The position numbers and the translations under genes were made by a program. The notes below the pieces were generated by a model. It ran no database searches. It was given only the letters and a program-made list of their open reading frames with translations, and was not told the DNA's origin. Shown here piece after piece: positions 1 to 5,659 of a stretch of DNA of 6,520 nucleotides (the first letter of the stretch is position 1; every line of letters begins with the position of its first letter). This DNA comes from Cytophagaceae bacterium. Lineage in GTDB: Bacteria > Bacteroidota > Bacteroidia > Cytophagales > Spirosomataceae. Location: positions 1-6,520 of the forward strand of contig CANIYB010000139.1 in the NCBI GenBank assembly GCA_947471105.1. Reading direction: 5' to 3'.

Positions 1-1
1 A

Positions 2-1102
2 GATGTTCCTTTTGATCGCGTCATCACTCAAATCAAATGGTCAGAGAATAGCGAAAATATTTATTTTACAGCTCAAGATCGCGGCGGTGCTCCCTTTTTT
101 GTTTATAACTTAAAGTCGAAGAAGGTTCAGCAAATAACCTCTGAAGTGGATGGTATTTTAGGTTTTGATGTTAAAGGTGTCAATTTAATTTATTCCAAAA
201 CATGCATTGACAATCCATCTGAACTTTATGTGAATGATTTGCAAGGGGCATCTGAGTCTCTTTTCACGGCTGAAAATACAAAATGGTTAGCAGGTAAATC
301 GATTTCAAAACCTATTAAAAAATCGTATGTAAATAAAAAGGGTCAGAGAGTCGATTATTGGTTAATGAAGCCAATGAATTATCAATCAGGAACTCAATAT
401 CCTTTGGTTGTGGATATTCATGGAGGTCCTTCTGCGATGTGGGGAACGGGAGAGGCTAGCATGTGGCATGAATTTCAATATTATGCAAGCAAAGGAATGG
501 GAGTTGTTTATGGCAATCCAAGAGGTAGTGGGGGGTATGGTTCAGAGTTTTTAGCTGGCAATGTTAAAGATTGGGGAGCTGGACCTATGTCAGATATTAT
601 GCAAATGACTGATTTAGCAGTAAAAGAGGGTTGGGTCGATACAACCCAATTAGCTATCACAGGTGGCTCTTATGCAGGTTATTTAGTTACCTGGATGATC
701 GGACATACAAATCGTTTTAAGGTCGCATGTTCCCAACGAGGAGTATATGAGTTAAGTACTTTTTTTGGTGAGGGAAATGCGTGGCGTTTAGCTCCTCGAT
801 ATTTTGGTGGTTACCCTTGGGAAAAAACAGCTAGAACGATATTGGACCGAGAGTCACCCTTGACCTATGTTCAAAACATTCGAACCCCATTAATAATTTT
901 TCATGGGGAAAATGATTTGAGAACAGGTGTCATTGGTAGTGAGACGCTTTATAAAAGTTTGAAAATTATGGGTCGCGAGGTGGAATATGTGCGGCATCCA
1001 GAGGCTTCTCATGAAATAACAAGGGCAGGAAATAATCGCCAAAGAATAGATCAGATGCTTCGGACGTATGAATTTTTTAGTCGGTATTTGAAAGTGAATT
1101 GA
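2..1102 (+). CDS. S9 family (prolyl oligopeptidase-type) serine peptidase, 3' part of gene
   Basis: The reading frame is open from base 2, so the first in-frame start-like codon (GTG at 146) is internal and the true start is off the left edge; 366 residues are visible. Residues 1 to about 100 look like the last blades of a beta-propeller (strands around ITQIKWSENSENIYFTAQ), which in this family gates access to the active site. The rest is an alpha/beta-hydrolase catalytic domain. Visible landmarks are the oxyanion-region motif HGGPSAMWG, the nucleophile in GGSYAGY (Ser223), Asp305 in HGENDLRTG and His337 in EASHE, in the order and spacing usual for S9. The family cleaves short peptides, often as dipeptidyl or acylaminoacyl peptidases; the exact specificity and whether the protein is exported cannot be judged without the N-terminus. 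The triad is intact, so the enzyme is probably active. The gene ends in TGA ahead of a strong terminator. Confidence 0.93.
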   Translation, partial: DVPFDRVITQIKWSENSENIYFTAQDRGGAPFFVYNLKSKKVQQITSEVDGILGFDVKGVNLIYSKTCIDNPSELYVNDLQGASESLFTAENTKWLAGKSISKPIKKSYVNKKGQRVDYWLMKPMNYQSGTQYPLVVDIHGGPSAMWGTGEASMWHEFQYYASKGMGVVYGNPRGSGGYGSEFLAGNVKDWGAGPMSDIMQMTDLAVKEGWVDTTQLAITGGSYAGYLVTWMIGHTNRFKVACSQRGVYELSTFFGEGNAWRLAPRYFGGYPWEKTARTILDRESPLTYVQNIRTPLIIFHGENDLRTGVIGSETLYKSLKIMGREVEYVRHPEASHEITRAGNNRQRIDQMLRTYEFFSRYLKVN

Positions 1103-1122
1103 TTTCAATATGCTGAATATGC

Positions 1123-1154
1123 AAAAAAGGTGAATGTTTCCATTCACCTTTTTT
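1123..1154. terminator. Bidirectional intrinsic terminator between convergent genes
   Basis: A perfect 14-bp inverted repeat (AAAAAAGGTGAATG, then loop TTTC, then CATTCACCTTTTTT) lies 20 bp after the S9 peptidase stop and 39 bp from the M42 gene stop. The A-run on the left arm and T-run on the right arm give a U-tract in either transcript, so the hairpin can end both convergent genes. The G+C core is modest (GGTGAATG), in keeping with the AT-rich genome. Confidence 0.85.
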
Positions 1155-1193
1155 ATTGTCGATTCATTCTTGAACCTGAAGTTTTGTTGGGAT

Positions 1194-2267
1194 CTATTTA
1201 AAATACCTCCAATCTTCATTTCCTTTTACTTTGAGTAGCGTTTGGTAGATTAAATCTATCACGGCGTTCATGTCGTCTTTGGCGATCATTTCTACCGTAG
1301 TGTGCATATATTTTAAGGGCAAGGAAATCAAAGCTGAAGCGACTCCTTCAGTGGCATAGGCAAAGGAATCCGTATCAGTGCCCGTAGACCGGGATACGGC
1401 TTGTCTTTGGTAAGAAATTTTATTTTCTTCAGCCACGTCAATGATAAAATCACGAACATTATTTTGTACTGCAGGACCATAACAGATGACAGGGCCTTTT
1501 CCACAGGACATATCGCCTTGTGTTTTCTTATTGTACATGGGCGACTGGGTATCATGGGTCACATCAGTTATAAAGGCCAAATCAGGTTTTAATCTGCGGA
1601 CGATCATTTCAGCGCCACGCAATCCAATTTCTTCCTGTACTGAATTAACAATGTATAGCGTATAGGGTAGTTTGATTTTCTTTTCCTTTAGTCTTCTGGC
1701 AACTTCGGCAATCATGTAACCGCCTATTCGATTGTCTAATGCTCTGCCTACTAAATACTTTTTATTCAGTTCCATTAAACCATCTTCGAAAGTAACCACA
1801 CAGCCTACATGTATGCCCATTTTTTCGACCTCTTTTTTATTAGAGGCTCCACAGTCAATAAAAATATCGGATATGCTGGGAGCTTTGTCTTTCGCTAAAT
1901 CGCGCACGTGGATCGCGGGCCAACCAAATATACCTTTGATGATTTTGTCTTTCGTATGAATATTAGCACGCATGGAAGGCGCAATTAAAGCATCTGAGCC
2001 TCCATTTCTTCGTAGAAATAAATATCCATTTTCATCAATGTAATTCACAAACCAGGAAATTTCATCTGCATGTGCTTCTATGACAACAGAATAGGGCTGC
2101 CCTGGATTAATAACACCTACAGCTGTTCCATAAGTGTCTATAATTTTTTCATCTATATAGGGTTTAATGTAGTCTAGCCATATTTTTTGGCCTGACATTT
2201 CAAATCCAGTGGGAGATGCGTTATTTAAATAGTTATATAAGAATTCGTTCGCTTTGTTTGACATCAT
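1194..2267 (-). CDS. M42 family metallopeptidase (glutamyl aminopeptidase / FrvX-like)
   Basis: A complete protein of 357 residues, the usual length for M42 aminopeptidases, which form large tetrahedral cytosolic particles trimming peptides left by other proteases. The dinuclear metal site and catalytic residues can be placed from sequence: His66 and Asp68 in EAHADE, bridging Asp178 in GRALDNRIGG, Glu212 (general base) and Glu213 in VQEEIGLRGAE, Asp235 in ITDVTHD, and His322 in KYMHTT. There is no signal peptide, consistent with cytosolic action. The start is one of two adjacent ATG codons (2267 or 2264); upstream is an A-run with no Shine-Dalgarno sequence. Older annotations call relatives cellulase M or endoglucanase, which I would not adopt. 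The preferred N-terminal residue cannot be read from sequence. It is convergent with the S9 peptidase and divergent from pfkA. Confidence 0.93.
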   Translation of the reverse strand: MMSNKANEFLYNYLNNASPTGFEMSGQKIWLDYIKPYIDEKIIDTYGTAVGVINPGQPYSVVIEAHADEISWFVNYIDENGYLFLRRNGGSDALIAPSMRANIHTKDKIIKGIFGWPAIHVRDLAKDKAPSISDIFIDCGASNKKEVEKMGIHVGCVVTFEDGLMELNKKYLVGRALDNRIGGYMIAEVARRLKEKKIKLPYTLYIVNSVQEEIGLRGAEMIVRRLKPDLAFITDVTHDTQSPMYNKKTQGDMSCGKGPVICYGPAVQNNVRDFIIDVAEENKISYQRQAVSRSTGTDTDSFAYATEGVASALISLPLKYMHTTVEMIAKDDMNAVIDLIYQTLLKVKGNEDWRYFK

Positions 2268-2361
2268 TTATATTTTTTTTGCAAGTTACTAAGCCTTGTT
2301 TATAATTAATTTTTAATAAAATAATATTTTTAAGTTTTTTTGAATCATTAAAAATTTATTT

Positions 2362-2394
2362 TTGCTGATATAATCTATAAAGATTGTATTTTTG
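2362..2394 (+). promoter_or_regulatory. Candidate Bacteroidota-type promoter of pfkA
   Basis: TTG at 2362-2364 and TATTTTTG at 2387-2394 match the -33 (TTG) and -7 (TAnnTTTG) elements known from Bacteroidota housekeeping promoters, separated by 22 bases. Initiation shortly after 2400 would leave a leader of roughly 30 bases before the pfkA ATG. In such AT-rich DNA the match could be chance, and a second TATTTTTG at 2357-2364 is an alternative -7 element. An imperfect palindrome fills the spacer. Confidence 0.4.
2368..2389. repeat. Imperfect palindrome in the pfkA upstream region
   Basis: ATATAATCT (2368-2376) and AGATTGTAT (2381-2389) pair over nine positions, one of them G-T, around the loop ATAA. 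It sits between the candidate -33 and -7 elements of pfkA, where a repressor operator could be placed. It has no T-run placed for a terminator. The high A+T content makes a chance palindrome quite possible. Confidence 0.4.
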
Positions 2395-2432
2395 ATTGTA
2401 TGAAAGGTTTGAGAGATAAAAAAATTGATTAA

Positions 2433-3407
2433 ATGAAAAAAATAGCTGTCTTTACATCGGGAGGTGATGCTCCGGGAATGAATGCTTGCATACGCGCTAT
2501 TGTACGTGGTGCTGCTTACCATAATGTTGAGGTTTTTGGCATAGTTAGAGGGTATAATGGAATGATTAAAGGAGATATTATTCCTTTAAATTCACAATCC
2601 GTTAGTAATATAATTCAACGAGGTGGTACGATCTTAAAATCAGCTCGTTCAAAAGAATTTATGACCTCAGAAGGTCGTCAAAAAGCGTATGATCAGTTGA
2701 AGGAAAAAGGGATAGAAGGCCTAGTGGCTATTGGTGGAAATGGAACTTTTACCGGTGCTGAAATTTTCTACAATGAATTCAAAATTCCTACCGTAGGTGC
2801 TCCAGGCACCATCGATAACGATTTGTATGGAACAGATTATACAATTGGGTATGATACCGCAGTAAATACCGCTTTAGATGCAATAGATAAGATTCGCGAT
2901 ACCGCTGATTCGCATGACCGAGTATTTTTCATTGAAGTAATGGGTCGTGATTCGGGATATATAGCGATTGAATGCGGGATTGCTGGAGGTGCTGAAGCAG
3001 TTATGATTCCTGAAAATTTAACCCCTGTCAGTGAAATTGTTGCCATCTTACAAAAAGGATTTGCGAAGGCAAAGTCTTCTTCCATAGTGGTGGTAGCAGA
3101 GGGTGACGAAGAAGGAAATGCGCAAATAATAGCTAAAAAAATAAAAGAGAGTATGAGTGCTGAGTTGGATATCCGAGTAACCACTTTAGGCCATATTCAA
3201 CGGGGTGGAATTCCTACTGCTTCAGATCGAATATTAGCGAGCAGATTAGGTTTAGGCGCATTAGAAGGGTTATTAAGAGGGGAGAAAAACGTGATGGCCG
3301 GCGTAGTTAATAACCAATTAGTGTATACTCCATTCCACGATACCATTACTAAAAAGAAACCCGTTTCTGAAGATTTAATCCGAATGGTAGAAATCTTATC
3401 TACTTAG
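2433..3407 (+). CDS. pfkA: 6-phosphofructokinase (ATP-dependent type)
   Basis: A 324-residue protein of full family length that phosphorylates fructose 6-phosphate to fructose 1,6-bisphosphate, the committed step of glycolysis, in the cytosol. Visible motifs are TSGGDAPGMNACIR at the N-terminus (nucleotide loop), RGGTILKSAR (63-72), GGNGTFTGA (101-109), PGTIDND (124-130, catalytic base Asp128), MGRDSG (170-175), AEGDEEGN and GHIQRGG (253-259). Gly104 and Gly125 occupy positions that in pyrophosphate-dependent enzymes are typically Asp and Lys, so ATP is the expected phosphate donor. Oddities are Asn103 where most homologues have a magnesium-binding Asp, and changes in the usual allosteric site (see findings). 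The ATG at 2433 directly follows an in-frame TAA (2430-2432), which fixes the start; no Shine-Dalgarno is present. The stop overlaps the stop of the opposing gene by 4 bp. Confidence 0.96.
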   Translation: MKKIAVFTSGGDAPGMNACIRAIVRGAAYHNVEVFGIVRGYNGMIKGDIIPLNSQSVSNIIQRGGTILKSARSKEFMTSEGRQKAYDQLKEKGIEGLVAIGGNGTFTGAEIFYNEFKIPTVGAPGTIDNDLYGTDYTIGYDTAVNTALDAIDKIRDTADSHDRVFFIEVMGRDSGYIAIECGIAGGAEAVMIPENLTPVSEIVAILQKGFAKAKSSSIVVVAEGDEEGNAQIIAKKIKESMSAELDIRVTTLGHIQRGGIPTASDRILASRLGLGALEGLLRGEKNVMAGVVNNQLVYTPFHDTITKKKPVSEDLIRMVEILST

Positions 3408-4183
3408 CAATAACCCATTATCTTGTAAATGATCAATCCACTAATCTCGCGGATTAGTTGGGATGTCCTTGAAAGATTTTGATCCGAAGGAGTAATCAAA
3501 TCGAGTAAACCAGATTCATTTTTGCTTCCTTTTTTGTCGACCGGATAGGCTTTAACCTTAAATCCTACTTGCTCAAAACAACGAATAGATCTAGGCATAT
3601 GCATCGCTGATGTAATTAAAAGGACTTCTTCGTTTTTGAGGTAGTTTTTAAGTAATTGGGCAGAATATATTGCATTTTCTCTCGTATTTCGGGCTTTCGT
3701 TTCCATGTAAATATCTTTTGGATTCACTCCCATGGAGATCATTAATTGCCTAACGTCACTGGTCTCATGCCCTTTATCGACCTTAATTTTTCCAATACTG
3801 GTGTTTCCTCCCGTAATTAATATCTTCTTTATTTTTCCTGATTTATATAATAATATGGGTTGAATAAAACGATCAGCCGTTTCTCCTACATTTATTTTTT
3901 CTGTTTGATCTTCATCGCTTGCCCTGATCATGCCACCTCCTAAAACGATACCCCACGTGTAATTCTCGTTTGGTAATAATGAAATAGTAGGTTGTTCATA
4001 AAAAACATACAATCGGTTCACAAACCAAGGATTACTAAAAAGGGTTAAAATTACTAAAACTGATAAGAGTGAGCGTTTTCTTGATTTTTGACTTTGGGTA
4101 AGGTATGAAATAAGCAGTAAAATAAATATCCAACAGATTGGCAAAAGAATAAAATCTATAATTTTAGATAGCGCAAAAAACAT
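3404..4183 (-). CDS. DUF218 (YdcF/SanA/ElyC-like) membrane-anchored envelope protein
   Basis: With the ATG at 4183 the protein has 259 residues. Two hydrophobic segments (about 8-28 and 38-54) anchor it in the inner membrane, followed by a DUF218 domain from about 77 to 247. Domain landmarks are GIVLGGGM (78-85), GETADRF (100-106), ILITGG (121-126), KARNTRENA (163-171) and LITSAMHMPRS (189-199). The N-terminus MFFALSKIIDFILLP resembles that of E. coli ElyC as I remember it, and the length matches. ElyC affects peptidoglycan and envelope integrity, and SanA affects envelope permeability; the biochemical activity of the domain is unsettled. The frame also extends to an ATG at 4285, but those 34 extra residues are charged, lack family likeness and would run over the start of the divergent gene, so I reject that start. 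Its stop lies inside the end of pfkA. Confidence 0.88.
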   Translation of the reverse strand: MFFALSKIIDFILLPICWIFILLLISYLTQSQKSRKRSLLSVLVILTLFSNPWFVNRLYVFYEQPTISLLPNENYTWGIVLGGGMIRASDEDQTEKINVGETADRFIQPILLYKSGKIKKILITGGNTSIGKIKVDKGHETSDVRQLMISMGVNPKDIYMETKARNTRENAIYSAQLLKNYLKNEEVLLITSAMHMPRSIRCFEQVGFKVKAYPVDKKGSKNESGLLDLITPSDQNLSRTSQLIREISGLIIYKIMGYC

Positions 4184-4225
4184 CGTAATTTTATTTTTGT
4201 TTATTTGTAAAATTATTCTAATTCC
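4184..4225. promoter_or_regulatory. Short divergent promoter region (DUF218 gene / thioredoxin-fold gene)
   Basis: Only 42 bases separate the two divergent ATG codons. On the plus strand TATTTTTG at 4192-4199 fits the Bacteroidota -7 consensus TAnnTTTG and lies 26 bases ahead of the ATG at 4226, but I see no TTG at the right distance upstream. No clear element is visible for the minus-strand gene, whose promoter may reach into the first codons of its neighbour. No Shine-Dalgarno sequence is present on either side. Confidence 0.4.
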
Positions 4226-5659
4226 ATGAAAATATTTTTTGTTTACACGTTTATTTTCGTTTCTTTTTTCTCTGCCATCGCGCAAACCAAAGTAAGTAGT
4301 CCCAATAGCCCTAAAGGCTATTTAATCAAAGGTAAAATTGTAGGGGTTAAGAATACGGAGGTGTATTTGGCGCATTATTTTGGTTCGACCCAACAAGTGG
4401 TTAAGGATACGGCTAAGGCGGATGGGGATGGTAATTTTACATTTAAGGGTAAAACAGAACTGCCCAAGGGTCTTTATTTAATCACATTTGATCAGTCAAA
4501 GTATTTAGACTTCATTATGGGAAGTACGAATTTCTCATTTGAAACTGATACGCTAGATTTAATCAATAAAATGAAAATAGTGGGTAGCGATGAAAACCAA
4601 GCTTTTTATTCTTTTCAGAAAGAAATGGTGAGCCTTTATGATAAATTAAGATCTGTTCCCCAAAATGATCCTCGATTTGCAGCTTTACGAAAATCTATTT
4701 TAGATTTCCAGCAAGCTTGGATGCTTAAGAATAAAAATTTATTTGCCTCTAAATTGATTAAGGCAACCTTTGAACCTGATATCCCTGCTTATCCTAAGCC
4801 GGTTAAAAATGCAAAAGATAGTGCAGATTTATTTCAGTTTCAATACCGATATTACAAAAAACACTTTTTTGATAATGTAGATCTAAATGACGAAAAGTTC
4901 ATTCGAACTCCGTTTTTGCAGAAGAAATTAGAGAAATTCTTTGCTGATTTGGTGGTCCAAGAATCCGATTCCATTACGAAAGAAGCTGATATCATCTTGG
5001 CTAAAATTAAAAACGAAGATGTACGTAAATATGTCATTTATAAAATTTCAAGTACTTATGAAAATCACAATGTAATAGGTACTGATGCGGCTTTTGTTCA
5101 CATGTCTGAAAAGTATTACATCAATGAACCCAAGCTTTGGGATACTTCTACCGTTAGACGAATCAAGGAGCGAGTGAAGGTCCTTAAGCCCTTATTGATA
5201 GGCAAAAAAATACCTGAAATGTATTTAACAGATCCTTCTGGTAAACTGTTGACATTATCTACAGCTCCAGGAAATTACACCATATTATTTATCTACGACC
5301 CTGAATGCAGTCATTGTAAAGAGGAAGCCCCAAAATTAGTGGCTCTTAATGATTATTTAAAATCTAAAAGTGCGATTGTATTTGCCGTTTCAATCCTCAG
5401 AGAAAAGGAGCAATGGAAAAAATTTATTGCCGAATTTAAAATTCAAAATTGGTATAATGGGGTTGATGTACATGTAAACACAAAGACTGGGAAGGAGGAA
5501 TATTATACTGACTTTAAAAACACGTTTGATATTTATTCTACTCCGGTAATTTATGTTTTAGATCGAAATAAAAAGATTATTGGCAAAAGAATTCCTATTG
5601 AAAACATCAAAGATTTCATTGAATTTCATGAAAATAAAGTAAGTGCAGCGATTAAATAA
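4226..5659 (+). CDS. Exported thioredoxin-fold protein with DUF4369 and DUF5106-like regions (TlpA-like)
   Basis: A 477-residue protein. A signal peptide is clear (lysine at position 2, hydrophobic stretch 4-17, likely cleavage after AIA at 17-19); no lipobox cysteine is present, so a soluble periplasmic protein is expected. Residues about 31-120 resemble DUF4369 (beta-rich, starting YLIKGKIVG). The charged, mostly helical middle, about 125-320, resembles DUF5106. From about 324 a TlpA/AhpC-TSA thioredoxin fold follows, with the redox motif CSHC (Cys361, Cys364) after LFIYDPE and the cis-proline at STP (Pro440). Both cysteines remain, so thiol-disulfide exchange is likely; direction and partner cannot be told. 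Proteins of this layout are common and multi-copy in Bacteroidota. An in-frame TAA at 4208-4210 makes ATG 4226 the only start. The stop overlaps the end of the opposing DUF58 gene by 8 bp. Confidence 0.9.
   Translation: MKIFFVYTFIFVSFFSAIAQTKVSSPNSPKGYLIKGKIVGVKNTEVYLAHYFGSTQQVVKDTAKADGDGNFTFKGKTELPKGLYLITFDQSKYLDFIMGSTNFSFETDTLDLINKMKIVGSDENQAFYSFQKEMVSLYDKLRSVPQNDPRFAALRKSILDFQQAWMLKNKNLFASKLIKATFEPDIPAYPKPVKNAKDSADLFQFQYRYYKKHFFDNVDLNDEKFIRTPFLQKKLEKFFADLVVQESDSITKEADIILAKIKNEDVRKYVIYKISSTYENHNVIGTDAAFVHMSEKYYINEPKLWDTSTVRRIKERVKVLKPLLIGKKIPEMYLTDPSGKLLTLSTAPGNYTILFIYDPECSHCKEEAPKLVALNDYLKSKSAIVFAVSILREKEQWKKFIAEFKIQNWYNGVDVHVNTKTGKEEYYTDFKNTFDIYSTPVIYVLDRNKKIIGKRIPIENIKDFIEFHENKVSAAIK

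Larger units (their letters stand above)
2268..2432. promoter_or_regulatory. AT-rich divergent intergenic region (M42 gene / pfkA)
   Basis: These 165 bases separate two genes that start in opposite directions, so they should hold both promoters. The stretch is strongly AT-rich with several A and T runs and no open frame I would trust. On the plus strand the octamer TATTTTTG occurs twice, 30 bp apart (2357-2364 and 2387-2394). On the minus strand I see no clear TAnnTTTG element for the M42 gene. Confidence 0.7.

Noticed and set aside
146..148. GTG at 146 as a start for the S9 peptidase.
   Set aside because: The frame is open upstream to the window edge and encodes propeller-like sequence, so this GTG is an internal valine.
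890..1219. Minus-strand open frame of 109 codons over the end of the S9 gene.
   Set aside because: It is antisense to the catalytic Asp and His region of the peptidase, crosses the terminator hairpin and shows no recognisable domain.
1728..1757. GRALDNRIGG in the M42 peptidase, with Asn after the metal-bridging Asp instead of the commoner Asp-Asp.
   Set aside because: As far as I recall, DNR also occurs in other M42 family members, and all metal ligands are present, so this is normal variation.
2313..2522. Minus-strand open frame of 69 codons across the pfkA start.
   Set aside because: It overlaps the pfkA start and the AT-rich promoter region and has no family resemblance.
2837..3184. Minus-strand open frame of 115 codons inside pfkA.
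   Set aside because: It is antisense to conserved PfkA motifs and its low-complexity composition is what a shadow frame would give.
3436..3462. Hairpin ACTAATC / GATTAGT with loop TCGCG, 32 bases after the pfkA stop, considered as a pfkA terminator.
   Set aside because: It lies within the coding sequence of the opposing DUF218 gene, has only seven pairs before a bulge and has no T-run after it in the plus direction.
4184..4285. Longer DUF218 protein starting at 4285 on the minus strand.
   Set aside because: The added 34 residues are charged and unlike the family, would precede the membrane segment and overlap the signal-peptide codons of the divergent gene. The start at 4183 gives an N-terminus like ElyC.
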